A DNA stretch of 64,000 bases from Triticum aestivum (GCF_018294505.1 NC_057810.1:703061852-703125851), one strand, 5' to 3'. Positions 1 to 11,510 are shown, counted from the first letter of the stretch. The notes: generated by a model not told the origin, from the sequence alone. Program-made: numbers and translations.

Positions 1-704
1 TAGGGATTATAGCGGGGTGTGGGAGAGTGGACCGCGTAAAAGAGATGAGGATGGTGACGATGATGGTGATGTTGATGAAGACGATCACCGCGGCGATTAT
101 TCCCCTCCTGATGACACTCTGACGCCACCGAGAGAGAGGAGGAGAGGTTCTCCCCCTTGTGCTTCCTCCTCCATGGCCTCCCCCTGGATGGGGAGAGGTC
201 CCCCTCTGGTCCTTGGCCTTCATGGCGAGGATGGATCCTCCGAGATCCTTCTCCATGGCCTCCGGTGCCCCCTCCGGCATGGTGCCAGAGAGGGCCTAGA
301 TTGATTTCTCGTGGCTACAGAGGCTTGCGGCGGCAGAACTTCTGATCTAGGTTATTTTCTGGAGGTTTGGGCATTTATAGGAGAGGTTGGCGTCGAGAAA
401 GTTAGGGGGCCCCACGGGAAGTCCATGATGCACAGGGGCACGCCCCCACCCTTGTGGGGCCCATGGGACTCCCCTCCGGTAGATTTTTGTTCCAGTATTT
501 TTTATATTTTCCAAAAAAAATCTCCATTGATTTTCAGCGCATTCCAAGAACTTTTATTTCTGCACAGAAACAACACCACGGTAGTTCTGCTGAAAACAGT
601 GTTAGTCCGGGTTAGTTCTAATCAAATCATACCAAAATCATATAAAACTATTTTGAACATGGCATGAATACTTCATAAATTATAGATACGTTGGAGACGT
701 ATCA
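1..704 (-). mobile_element. LTR fragment (type D, Gypsy/Athila-like), 5' end of a minus-strand LTR
   Basis: On the minus strand this begins TGATACGTCTCCAACGTATC at 704, the outer LTR end shared with other elements here, and runs off the left edge of the window. A TATA-like TATAAATGC lies at 371-379 (minus) and a GTGGGGCCCC block at 405-415. The 1-300 part is GC-rich and includes an acidic GAT/GAC-rich stretch around 40-115, which I read as LTR leader rather than a gene. The 5 bases after the end, ATAAT at 705-709, would be the target duplication, but the other side is outside the window. Short ORFs here are incidental. Confidence 0.75.
371..379 (-). promoter_or_regulatory. TATA box of LTR type D
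   Basis: TATAAATGC on the minus strand, about 30-45 bases downstream of a G/C block (GTGGGGCCCCC, 405-415). The spacing resembles the TATA boxes of the other LTRs in the window. Assigned by position only. Confidence 0.4.
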
Positions 705-869
705 ATAATCACACCACAGGAGAGTGCAATCTGCTGAAACAAATATAGCCAGTGCCAAAATATGTGGGATATGCAGCTAGGGATTGGGAATTCTGCTGGT
801 ACAGAGTTACAAGGACATGATGGTGGCTGAGCACACAAATACTCTGGGGGTGGTGATTGTCAGAGATGG

Positions 870-2490
870 ATAGATTAATGAGACATAACTGACCAAGGCC
901 ATGGGAGAAATGTTTGACTGGGGATGGCAATGGAGAGTTAAAGAGTTTGGAAAGAATGGCTTTATGATGAGGTTTCCCAACAAAGCAAAATTGGTGGAGC
1001 TTGCAAAATTCAATGACTTTAATTTGCTGGAGACTGGGGTAGTGATCAATGTGCAACCATGGTCTCTTGATCACTAAGCCATTAGAAAAATGCACACAAC
1101 TTCAATAAAGTTGAACAAAGTGCCTAACTGTTTCAGACACTTCTTGGGCATATGTGAAGTAGCTGCTGCGGTTGGCCCTGTGCTAGAAGTGGATCTGGAC
1201 AAAATAAATGAGGAGAAAGTTAGAGCTAAATGTGGAATCAGAGATGTGGAAAAAAATTCCTTTTCAAGTTGAAATCACTTCCCCTGATTTGCTCATGTTC
1301 AGAATTGGAACTGAAGTGGAGAAAGTGGTGGAGATTGGATGGTATAAACAAGAGAAGAGGAAAAATGAAGATATTAGTGATTTGGATCCTTTAGAGGAGG
1401 AGGAAGACAAAAGAAAAAGAACAAAAATGGAAGAGAAATACCACAGAGGTATTACGCTTGGATGTCTGTCCCTTAAGCAAAGTGAAGAAATAGATGAGAA
1501 AGTTGAGAAAGTGAGAACACAAATGGAAGAAAGCTTGAAACAATGGCAGAACAAGATGAACACAGAAAGAATAAAATGGCAAAAAGAAAGTGACATCTTG
1601 TTCAATAGGATCCAAGTTTTGGAAGAAGAGAATGCTAGACAAAGTGCATTGTGGGTTAAGACTGAGAAGAGAATCAAGGAACTGGAGAATTCTCAACAAA
1701 CTATGCAAGAGATGGTGGAACTACAATAGGGAGAGATTCAGAAGTTGATGCAAGAAGCTGTTAGCAGAGAGCAATACGAATTAGAGCTGGCCAATATGGA
1801 CATGGATGAATATGAGAGATAAAATCAACCTAGGAAAGAGGAAACTTAGTCTGGGAAGTACAATGCTAGCAAAGAGTCATTTGGCACCTTGGGTGAAACA
1901 ATGGCTGATATTCATGGAGCTGAATTTCTGGAGAAAGATGGAGATAGAAAGAAGTTGAAATGAAAAGGAGTCTCAAGAATAAAGGAAAGAAGATCAGGGA
2001 GTTGAGGAGATGGCAAAGATCAGAGCAGAGGAAAGAGATAATTATGGTAAAAACCTTGATATTGAATTTGCAGATTCTTCGCTATTACATATTAGTTCTA
2101 TGGTGGGGATTGATTTAGGGTGTTCTATTGACATGATAGACAGAAATCTGGGCATCCTTAAAAAATGGAATTGGCTAGAAAAGAAATGTATTCCAAAATA
2201 TTCAGAATGATAAAGCAAAGGGAGGAATAGAGTTAGAGGTTAAAAGAAAGGAAGATGAGGTCACCCTAGTACACATTAATACTGGAGACGTTAATATTGA
2301 TGAGATATGTTCTGATTTAGAACACTCTGATGCTGATATTGAGGAGCAACAATATATAAAACTGAGAGGTTTGTTCTCAGAAAAGAAAAGTGGAAAAAAG
2401 AGCTCACCAGCAATGTACTGTGTGAAGCAATCAATTGGAATTGGGGTGTTGAGAAGGAAGAGAAAAGGAAAGAAGACTAATTAGTCTCTT
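870..2490 (+). pseudogene. LINE ORF1 (DUF4283-like nucleic-acid-binding/gag-like protein), broken
   Basis: In the frame from about 902 the translation gives FDWGWQWRVKEF, then FMMRFPNKAKL and NVQPWSLDH, the pattern of the DUF4283 domain found at the start of plant LINE ORF1 proteins. A stop follows at about 1075. Homology continues through 1090-1270, then shifts frame near 1208-1265 into a 170-residue highly charged segment (to 1729) rich in E and K with heptad-like spacing, likely a coiled-coil. Beyond 1730 come further stops with acidic, lysine-rich pieces up to about 2490. ORF1 proteins bind LINE RNA and multimerise. Here at least four stops or shifts destroy the gene. The start codon cannot be fixed because the 5' end is degraded. 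Confidence 0.7.
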
Positions 2491-2572
2491 CTGTGATACT
2501 TCAATAAAATAACATAAAAAATAACTTAGAAGAGTATAAAATAGAAAAAGGAAAATAGGTAATAAGTGGAAA

Positions 2573-5500
2573 TGAGAGGGGTTTTCTGGAATGTCAGAGG
2601 GATAGGGCAGGATCATAAAAAAAGATATGTGTGAGAAATGATCATTGATCAGAGGCTAGATTTCATAGGGATTTCTGAAACAATTAAGCAAGATTTTACA
2701 AAGAATGAGTTACACAATTTGTGTGGAGGAAGAAACTACCAATGGTGCTGGAACCCGGCTAGGGGGAAGTCTGGTGGGATCCTAATTGGGGTTAACAAAG
2801 ATCTTTTTGATGTGGAAAATATAGAGAAAGGACAATATTTTCTGAGAATTCTGGTTTTTGACAAAAATATCAAGACGCACTGGAATTTTGTTACTGTGTA
2901 TGGGGATGCTCAGATAGAGGGGAAGGCCAGTTTTTTAGCCGAGCCTTGCTAGGTTATACCATGATAATCCACTACCATGTTTGGTGGGTGGTGACTTTAA
3001 CATCATTAAAAATGAGAGGGGAAAAACAAACCTGTAAATGATGATAAGTGGTCTTTTATGTTTAATGCTATAATTGAGCAAGCAGGGTTGAGAGAGCTGC
3101 CTTTAAATGGGAGACAATTCACCTGGGCTAAGAACCAGGAAAATCCCATATTTGAAAAGCTAGATAGGGTTTTGATGTGCCCATCTTGGGAGGAAAAGTA
3201 CCCACTAACAATATTACAAGCTTTTGCTAGAGAAATATCTGATCATACTCCCTTGTTCCTAGATACAGGGGAATCACAAAACCACAAATATACATTCAGA
3301 TATGAGAATGCATGGACAATGAGAGAGGGATTCAAAGAGTTGGTGTATAAAACATGGAATGAGAAATATAGAGGAGATGTTCTGGAGAGATGGCAACTAA
3401 GACTAAGAAACTTGAGGAAAAAACCAAGGGATGTAACAAAAATGTGGATGCTTGGTATAAAAAATAAAGATAGATATAGTCAAGAAACTAGATGAGATAG
3501 ACAAGAGAGCTGAGAAAATGGGACTTACTGCTGCGGATAGAATGGAGCAGAAGGAACTTAGGGCACAGCTTAAAAGAGTATTGCTTCAGGAAGAAATAAA
3601 ATGGTTGCAAAGATATAAAGATAAAGAGATAACTGATGGAGATGGAAACACTAGATACTATCATGCCAAGGTTAATGGAAGAAGGAGGAAAAATAGAATC
3701 ATTTCATTAGAACAAAAAGAAGGGATCATAGAGGGAGAGAGTAGACTGATGGAATACATAACTAACTTATACAAGAATTTATTTAGACATCCTGAGGAAA
3801 CACAATTCTCTATGAAGGGGATTGAGATGAAAAAGATTAGCATTCAAGACAGAGAGAAGCTTTTGGCTCCTTTCTCCTTGGATGAAATACATCAGGTGGT
3901 GTTTGGAATGAAAAAAATAAGAGTCCTGGACCAGATGGATTCCCTGCTGATTTTTATCAGGAATTCTTGGATTTGGTTAAATGGGACCTAAAAGCATTAG
4001 TGGAAGGTTTTGCAAGAGGAGAAATTAATATTGCCAGGCTCAATTATGGCATTATAACTCTTGTCCCCAAAACCAATGATGCTAAACAAATTCAAAAGTC
4101 TAGGCTCATATGTCTGCTGAATGTTAGTTTCAAGATCATAACAAAAGTGTTAATGAATAGGCTAGCTAAATGTGTGTCCCCTGTGATATCCAAAACCCAA
4201 ACTGCTTTTATCAAGGGTAGATATATCATGGAGGGGATAGTGATTTTACATTAAGCTCTAAATACTTTTCATAAAAATAAAGAAGATGCTTTGATTTTCA
4301 AAGTAGATTTTGAGAAAGCATATGACAAAATAAAAGGGTTTCCTGATAAATGGTGTGACTGGATGATGCAGACTATGAGGGGAGGAAATGTAGGGATTAA
4401 GGTGAATGATGACATTGGGCCATATTTTAAAACCTTTAAAGGATTAAGACAAGGTGATGCTATGTCACCACTGCTTTTTGACTTGGTTGCAGATGCGCTA
4501 GCCATTTTAATGAACAATGCCTTGGAACATGATGTGGTGAAACGGGTGTTGAGAGGTGAAAATAATAAAGGAGTCAATATGCTACAGTATGTAGATGACA
4601 CTATTTTCTTAATAAAAGATGATGTAGAAAGTGTAAGAAACCTCAAATTTATATTGGGTGCTTTTGAACAAATGTCTGGACTCAAAATAAATTTCCGTAA
4701 GAGTGAACGGATGCTGATGCAAAATGGGGGAACTACCCATTAGATACTTAGGAATGCCTGTGTCAGATATTAGAATTAGGAATTTACATTGGAATTGTGT
4801 AACTAACAAAATTTAAAAAAGATGCAGTTGTTGGCAGGGGAAGCTGATGGGCTCTATTGCTGGCAGAATAACCCTGGTGCAAGCATGTCTGACTAATATT
4901 CCACTTTTTATGATGTCCCAAAGGGGATTATTAGAAAAGCTGATCTTTTTAGTGCTAGATTGGTATGGCAAGAAGATGAGAACATTAAAAAATATCATCT
5001 AGTTAAATGGGAGAAATGTTGCACTCCTAAAGATGTAGGGGGATGAGGGATACTAAATCTGGAGGTGATGAATTTGGCATTATTGGCCAAATGGTTTTGG
5101 AAGATGGAAACTGAGGAGGGGCTATGGCAGGATATACTCAGTAGAAAGTACGGAAAGGGAAAATGCTTAGCCTTAATAACTAAGAGACCTAGAGATTCCC
5201 AATTCTGGGGTAATCTGATGAGAATTAAAGAAATATTCTGCAAATTTGTTAAAAAAGAACTGGGAGATGGGAAAATACCAGGTTTTAGGAGGATACTTGG
5301 GTAGATGATAAACCACTAAAAGAACCTTACTCTAGAGTATATGATATATGCTTTAACCACAATATAACTGTGGATGAGGCCATACAAAAAGGATGGCAAG
5401 GGTTTAAATTCAGAAGAACTCTACATGGGGAAGTCCTCGAGTTATGGAATGGTCTTAAAAGTAGATCTGAGCAAGTATCTATGGGAGGTGGAAAGGACAA

Positions 5501-5718
5501 AATCACCTGGAGCCTTACTGCTGATCATAAATTTACGGTCAGTCTTGGTCTAAAATTCCCACAGAAATTTCTGTGGAAGACCAAAGTGCGTGGGAAAATA
5601 TATTTTTTCTATGGCTAGTTAATAGGAAAAATATTTTGACAATAGACAATTTTCTTAAAAAAGGATGGAAAGGAGGGAAAATATGTGTGTTCTGTGGAAA
5701 GATGAATCAGTTGATCAT
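2573..5718 (+). pseudogene. LINE ORF2: AP-like endonuclease, reverse transcriptase, zf-RVT; frameshifted
   Basis: ORF2 starts MRGVFWNVRGIGQ at 2573, the classic start of the plant LINE endonuclease, followed by a TGA after about 20 codons. Endonuclease motifs follow: DFIGISETIK near 2660, VGGDFNII near 2980, and ISDHTPL near 3235. A linker with GDGNTRYYHAK (about 3640) leads into the reverse transcriptase: a shifted SPGPDGFPADFY near 3925, LVPKTNDA, FIKGRYIMEG at 4207-4236, LRQGDAMSPLLF near 4445, and the catalytic box YVDD at 4588-4599 (YADD in most plant LINEs). A deletion removes sequence after FEKAYDKI (about 4330). A zf-RVT remnant, with CVFCGK near 5688, is cut off by the A1 insertion at 5719. 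The ORF is split into at least seven pieces. Confidence 0.85.
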
Positions 5719-6213
5719 TGATAACCCAAAAGTATAGGGGATCGCAATAGCTTCGAGGGTAGAGTATTCAACCCAAATTTATTGATTCGACACAAGGGGA
5801 GCCAAAGAATATTCTCAAGTATTAGTAGCTGAGTTGTCAATTCAAGCACACCTGAAAGACTTAATATCTACAGCAAAGTATTTAGTAGCAAAGTAGTATG
5901 GAGGTAACGGTAACGGTGGCAAAAGTAATAGTAACAATTTTGTAGCAATCGTAACAGTGGCAACGGAGAAGTAACTAAGCAAAGATCAATATGTGAAAAG
6001 CTCATAGGCAATGGATCAATGATGGATAATTATGTCGGATGCAATTCATCACGTAACAGTTATAACATAGGGTGACACAGAACTAGCTCCAGTTCATCAA
6101 TGTAATGTAGGCATGTATTCCGAATATAGTCATACATGCTTATGGAAAAGAACTTGCATGACATCTTTTGTCCTACCCTCCGGTGGCAGCGGGGTCCTAA
6201 TGGAAACTAAGGA
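5719..6213 (-). repeat. A1 3' LTR, truncated
   Basis: Starts TGATAACCCA (plus-strand reading) and matches the LTR copies at 11745 and 55655 up to the motif GTCCTAATGGAAACTAAGG. After that the similarity stops, and internal-region sequence begins instead of the remaining ~1 kb of LTR. The 5' portion of this LTR and its polypurine tract are therefore deleted. Confidence 0.75.
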
Positions 6214-6508
6214 CATTTACACAGGAAAGCTCCCAACATGCAAAAGAAGAATGGGAAATCTTTTTGGGTTTTCTTTTAATGTTACTACTACAAGCACGGA
6301 AAGTAAACTAGCTAAAAGCTACAGCTAATTTTTTTGGTTTTTCTCAAGGTTTTTAAAACACACAAGAAGAAAGCAAGAAAATAAACTAGCATGGATAGTA
6401 CAATGAAAAAGTATGAGCACCGACAACTAGAATGAGTGTGTGAACATGAACGTAATGTCGATGAGAAATATGTACTCCCCCAAGCTTAGGCTTTTGTCCT
6501 AAGTTGGT
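6214..6508 (-). other. A1 3' untranslated internal region with PPT-like tract
   Basis: Non-coding stretch downstream (minus strand) of the Athila-type ORF. It carries CTTGGGGGAGTACA on the minus strand near 6472-6486, a purine-rich box like the polypurine tracts of the related elements. No ORF worth reporting. Confidence 0.5.
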
Positions 6509-7580
6509 CTACGCCCATGGATCGAAGCTACCCTCTCCGGTGTACTGAAGAGGATCCTCGGGGTGCCACTGGTTAGCGAGCTCCTCCGGATCCCACTGAT
6601 AAATAGACTTCCGATATGGGTCAAGTGGTGGCTCTGGCTCAGGCTCTGGGGCTTGTGTCAGCTCCCAGTATGCATAAATGTCCTCGGGAAGGATGAGGTA
6701 CGTGCCTGAAAGTATGTTAAACAAAGAGGGTGCAGGCAAGATAATAGTCTCACACTTAATTTTAGCAAAATCTAATTTACTTAAGTATCTTCTTCTTATT
6801 TTAACAATAAAGTCATGTGCTACCATACTCTTATAGTCTAGCAAAATAGTGGACATCAACTTTTCCTCTTTCTCATGATGCATAATAGGTATATCAAAGT
6901 GTTTAGCAAGGCGTGAAGCAAAGATACCTTCAAAGATGGGGCCCTTTGTATGGTTCAGACTTAACCGTTTAGCAACCATAGCGCCTAAACTGAAAGTTGT
7001 ATCATGAATAAAGCATGGCGCAAAATAGCAAGGTCAGGAGCACTAAGGTTCTGTTCCCGCGACCAACTAAGCAACTACTAGCAAATATTGCAAAGTAACG
7101 TAGAATAGGAAAATGTATACTAGTAGTCCTTGCATCTGAAACTTTTCTCGTTTCCTCTACAGTAATTCTATCAATAAATCCATCCACATCACTAGGATGT
7201 GGTTCCTCGATCCTGCCCACAAAGGGCAACTTGCAAACCAAACAAAATTCATAGAGTGACATCTCCTTAAACTCATCATATAAATAAAACTCCATGGAAG
7301 GTGGTGATTTTCTAGCATGGAAATAAAAGTTTTGCACAAAAATATTAGTTAGTAGGAGATACTATTCACACTGGTCATGGAGGAAGTCGGTGAGGCCTGC
7401 ATTCTCAGCCAAATAATAAAAGTCGTCGTGAATTCCGGCGGCCCTCAAGAACGCATCACAAGGCCATTCACACGGCCGAACCTCCACAGTGCGAGGAAGA
7501 TTGTACTTGGGCTTTTTATTCTCTTCATTATACTTGTCATTCGAGATTCGGCTCGAAGAGCCTCTCAACAATCTCTTCAT
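6509..7580 (-). pseudogene. Athila-type ORF (env-position ORF of Athila elements), broken into three
   Basis: Three minus-strand pieces line up as one former ORF: 7580-7362 (begins MKRLLRGSSSRIS), 7337-7002 (contains MSLYEFCLVCKLPF) and 6979-6509 (contains GPIFEGIFASRLAKHF, then a proline/glutamate run EPEPEPPLDPY). They resemble the extra ORF of Athila-group plant Gypsy elements (Pfam ATHILA type), which lies after pol and before the 3' LTR where retroviruses have env. Its function is not established. Stops at about 7362 and 7002 and a frame change near 6985 break it. No signal peptide or clear membrane segment is visible in what remains, so I would not call it an envelope protein. Confidence 0.65.
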
Positions 7581-8442
7581 AATTTTCTTTCTCTGAAAAA
7601 TTTCTGGAATTTTTAGTGACTCAAAATAAAAAGTGAACCAAACTCAACAAGATTGATAGCAACTACTCCCACAAGTGCCTAGAAGCTATATCATGCATTA
7701 AAACTACTTTTGACCATATAAAATTGACATGCAAGCTCAAGAACAGGGTCACGTTAGCAGCAAAAATTTGCAACAAATAAAGCACTAGAACAAAAACTAA
7801 TTGGACCATTGGAGGAGTCACATACCGAAGAACAATCCCCCAAAGCAGTTTTGTGGATGGAGCTTTGAGCAAGGAGATCGAAAATGGCAGCAAAACGAGC
7901 TAGAACACGGGGCTACGGGGAGATTTTTTTCTAGAGGAAGACAAAGTGTGTGGGTGCTGGAATAAGTGGAGGGGAGCCATGTGGGGCCAACGAGGCAGGG
8001 GGTGTGCCTCAGGGGGGGGGCGCGCCCTGTGCCCTTGTGGCCAAATGGTGGGTCCCCCTGGTGTGTTCTAAGTGCGAGGAATTCTTAAATATTCTAAAAA
8101 AATCATACTCCATTTTCAGGGCATTTGGAGAACTTTTATTTTCGAGGTATTTTTATTGCATAGATAATTCATAAAACAAACAGGAATACTATTTTTGCTT
8201 TATTTAATCCAAATAACAGAAAGTAAGAGGAAGGTACAGAAGGTTGTGCTTTCTAACTTCATCCATCTCATGCTCATCAAAAGGATTCCACTAACAAGGT
8301 TGATCAAGTCTTGTTAACAATCTTCTTCCAAATAACACCAAACCGGAGAATTTTCGAATAACACTAGGTTAACTTAACGGAGGTATGCATGTCCCCAACA
8401 ATAAGAATATCATATTTCTTTTTGACAGTAGGCAGAGTGAAT
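7581..8442 (-). other. A1 leader between protease and Athila-type ORF, with LTR-like promoter cassette
   Basis: About 860 bases without a convincing ORF. On the minus strand the part 8175-7985 reads like an LTR core: AATAAAAGTTCT, CTGAAAATGGAG, a T-run, then GGGCGCGCCCC at about 8025-8015, then CCTGCCTCGTTGGCCCC. The same order is seen in the type-D LTR at 575-400. It is followed by about 400 bases of leader before the MKRLLRG start. Likely role: a second, internal promoter for the downstream ORF. This is inference. Confidence 0.5.
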
Positions 8443-9969
8443 TCAAAACCTCCAATAATAGTAGTTGAAATTTTTTCCAATAGAATTGATACTATGAACT
8501 TGAGGTTGTTTCTTCGGAAAGTGTATCGTATGTTCATTACCATTAACATGAAAAGTGACATTGCTTTTGTTGCAATCAATAACAACCCCTGCCGTATTTA
8601 GAAAAGGTCTACCAAGGATGATCAACATACTATCATCCTCGGGAATATCAAGAATAACAAAGTTCGTTAAAATAGTAACGTTTGCAACCACAACAGGCAC
8701 ATCCTCACAAATACCGACGGGTATAGAAGTTGATTTATCGGTCATTTGCAAAGAGATTTCAGTAGGTGTCAACTTATTCAAATCAAGTCTACGATACAAA
8801 GAGAGAGGCATAACACTAACACAGGCTCCAAGATCACATAAATCAGTTTTAACATAGTTTATTTTAATGGAGCATGGTATAGTTGGTACTCCTGGATCTC
8901 CAAGTTTCTTTGGTATTCCACCCTTAAAAGTATAATTAGAAAGCATTGTGGAAATTTCAGTTTCCGGTATCTTTCTTTTATTTGCAACAATATCTTTCAT
9001 ATACTTAGCATAAGGATTCATTTTAAGCATATCAGTCAAACGCATACGCAAAAAGATAGGTCTAATCATTTTAGCAAAGTGCTCAAAATCCTCATCATCC
9101 TTTTTCTTGGATGGCTTAGGAGGAAAAGGCATGGGGTTTTGAACCCATGGTTCTCTTTATTTACCATGCTTCCTAGCAACGAAGTCTCTCTTATCATAAC
9201 ATTGATTTTTTGATTGTAAGTTATCAAGATCAACAGCAGGTTCAATCTCTACATCATTGTTATTGCTAGGTTGATCATCAACATGAACATCATCATTAAC
9301 ATTATCACTAGTTTCATGCACATTACCAGATTGTGTTTCAGCATCAGAAATAGAAATATCATTGGGATTCTCAGGTGTGTCAACGGTAGGTTCACTAGAA
9401 GCATGCAAAGTCCTATCATTTTTCTTTTTCTTTTTCTTAGAAGGACTAGGTGCATCAATATTAGTTCTCTGAGAATCTTGCTCAACTCTCTTAGGATGGC
9501 CCTTAGGATACAAAGGTTCTTGGGTCATTCTACCACCTCTGGTCATGACTCTAACAACATTATCAATGTTCTTATTATTTAATTCATTGAGAAAATCATC
9601 ATGTGCCTTAAGTACTTGTTCTACTTGAGTGGTGACCATGGAAGCATGTTTACTAATAAGCTTAAGGTCACCTTTAAATCTAGACATATAATCACTCAAG
9701 TGTTCAACCATATAAGCATTACGTTTCAATTGCCTACCAACATAAGCATTGAAGTTTTCTTGTTTAACAATACAATTATCAAACTCATCCAAGCTTTTAC
9801 TAGCAGACTTATTACGAGGAATATCATCTTCTTCAAATCTATAAAGTGAATTTACCTTTACTACCTGTGTCAGGTTATCAATACCATGTATTTCTTCAAT
9901 ATGCGGTAAATTCTTAACATCTTCAGCTTTAATACCTTTTTCTTTCATAGATTTCTTTGCCTCTTGCAT
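8443..9969 (-). pseudogene. A1 gag C-terminal region plus retropepsin-like protease, one premature stop
   Basis: One minus-strand frame runs from ATG 9969 to 8443, interrupted by a TAA at 9159-9157. The first 270 residues are hydrophilic, with a KKKKKK run and an Asp/Asn-rich segment, and fit the spacer between gag and protease in Athila-type elements. After the stop comes NPMPFPPKPSKKK, then the protease core: LCDLGACVSVMPLSLYRRL (plus-strand 8800-8845), DFVILDI-like FVILDIPEDD, and ILGRPFLNTAGVVID. The DLGA motif takes the place of the usual DTGA/DSGA catalytic triad, as is common in this group. The protease would cut the polyprotein. RT, RNase H and integrase should follow but are absent. 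Confidence 0.75.
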
Positions 9970-9989
9970 ATCTTTAGGACTGAGATCTC

Positions 9990-10750
9990 AAGTATTTCAT
10001 TTTTCTTAAGAGGATGATCAGGAAAAGCATTAAGTAATCGGAGAAGGCTCCCCCAAGCTTGTGGGAGACTTTCTTCTTCAATTTGCACAAAATTAAATAT
10101 TGCCCTTAAGGCAGCTTGTTTCTTATGAGCGGGGAAATATTTTGCAGAGAAGTATCCTGGGGACTACGCACACTACCAGGAGCAAAGAATTAAACCATAT
10201 CTTAGCATCACCCTTTAATGACAAAGGAAATAATTTAAGGATATAATAATAGCGAATTTTTTCCTCATGAGTAAATAGGGTTGCTATATCATTCAATTTA
10301 GTAAGATGTGCCACAACAGTTTCAGATTCATAGCCATAAAAAGGATCAGATTGAACCAAAGTAATTAACTCAGGATCGACAGAGATATCATAATCCTTAT
10401 CAGTAACACAGATAGGTGAAGTAGCAAAAGTAGGGTCATATTTCATTCTAGCATTCAGAGACTTTTCTTTCAGCTTAGCTAACAGTTTCTTAAGATGATA
10501 TCTATCATTGCAAGCAAAAAGATCTCTAGCAGTTTCTTCATCCATAACATAACCTCAGGGACAACAGGCAATTCATATCTAGGGGGAGAATCTTCATCAT
10601 CACTTTCATCAATATCATCAGTTTCAATAATTTCATTCTCTCTAACCCTAGCAAGTTGTTCATCAAGAAATTCACCTAATGGCATAGTATTATCAAGCAG
10701 AGAAGTAGTTTCATCATAAGCACCATGCATAGCAGAAGTGGCATCATCAA
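9990..10750 (-). pseudogene. A1 gag domain, second (downstream) copy of an internal duplication
   Basis: The minus-strand ORF 10545-10123 encodes MDEETARDLFACNDRYHLKKL, then ATSPICVTDKDYDISVDPEL and GYESETVVAHLTKLNDIATLF, and IWFNSL. This repeats, with many substitutions, the gag domain encoded at 11350-10880. The DNA unit from about 9990 to 10750 is offset 759 bases from the first copy (TTTCTTAAGAGGATGATCAG occurs at 10002 and 10761). This copy is frameshifted after IWFNSL, and its tail (AWGSLLRL-like, near 10045) is out of frame. Gag forms the virus-like particle. This copy is probably non-functional. Confidence 0.72.
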
Positions 10751-11510
10751 ATATTTCAGGTTTCTTAAGAGGATGATCAGGCAAAGCATTAAGTAACTTG
10801 AGAAGCCTCCCCCAAGCTTGTGGGAGACTCTCTTCTTCAATTTGCACAAAGTTGTATATTTCCCTCAAAGCAGCTTGTTTCTTATGAGCAGGGAAATATT
10901 TAGCAGAGAAGTAATAAATCATATCCTGGGGACTTTGCACACAACCAGGATCAAGAGAATTATACCATATCTTAGCATCACCCTTTAATGAGAACGGAAA
11001 TATCTTGAGTAAATAAAGGTAGTGCGATCCCTCATTATTAGTAAACAGGGCAGCTATATCATTTAACTTAGTAAGATGTGCCACAACAGTTTCAGATTCA
11101 TAGCCATAAAAAGGATCAGATTCAACCAAAGTAATTATATCTGGATCAACAGAAAAATCATAATAATCCTGATCAGGAACACAGATAGGTGAAGTAGCAA
11201 AAGCAGGGTCGGGTTTCATTCTACCTCTAAAAGATTCTTTACTCCATTTAACTAGCAACCTCTTAAGTTCCTGTCTATCCTGGCAATCAAGAATAGCTGC
11301 AGAAGATTCAGCATCAAAAAGATAACCCTCAGGAATAGCAGGCATAGGTTCATCATCACTAACATCATCGTGTTCAGGTTCAATAATTTCTCTTTCTCTA
11401 GACCTAGCAATTTGCTCATCAAGAAATTCACCGAGTGGCACAGTAGTATCAAGCATAGAAGTAGTTTCATCATAAGTATCATGCATAGCAGAAGTGGCAT
11501 CATCAATAAC
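9990..11510 (-). repeat. ~759-bp tandem duplication inside A1 gag
   Basis: Two direct copies (about 9990-10750 and 10751-11510) share order and many exact blocks, for example CCCCCAAGCTTGTGGGAGAC at about 10050 and 10809 and GCAGCTTGTTTCTTATGAGC near 10111 and 10870. They differ by frequent substitutions and small indels. Confidence 0.85.

Larger units (their letters stand above)
705..5718 (+). mobile_element. Degenerate L1-type LINE (non-LTR retrotransposon)
   Basis: The segment has the two-ORF order of a plant L1 LINE: an ORF1 with a DUF4283-like domain and a coiled-coil, then ORF2 with endonuclease, reverse transcriptase and a C-terminal zf-RVT motif. The reading frames are broken many times, so it is inactive. 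It is cut on the left by the type-D LTR and on the right, inside the zf-RVT region, by element A1 at 5719. The LINE's own 3' end and poly(A) tail should lie beyond the far end of A1, outside this window. It is the outermost layer of the nest. Confidence 0.88.

Noticed and set aside
6509..7580. Athila-type ORF as a true envelope glycoprotein
   Set aside because: No signal peptide, glycoprotein-like cysteine pattern or clear membrane anchor is visible in the broken pieces; only the genomic position resembles env.
7950..8174. Gly-rich 74-codon ORF
   Set aside because: Lies in the LTR-like promoter cassette of A1; composition follows the G-runs, not a protein.
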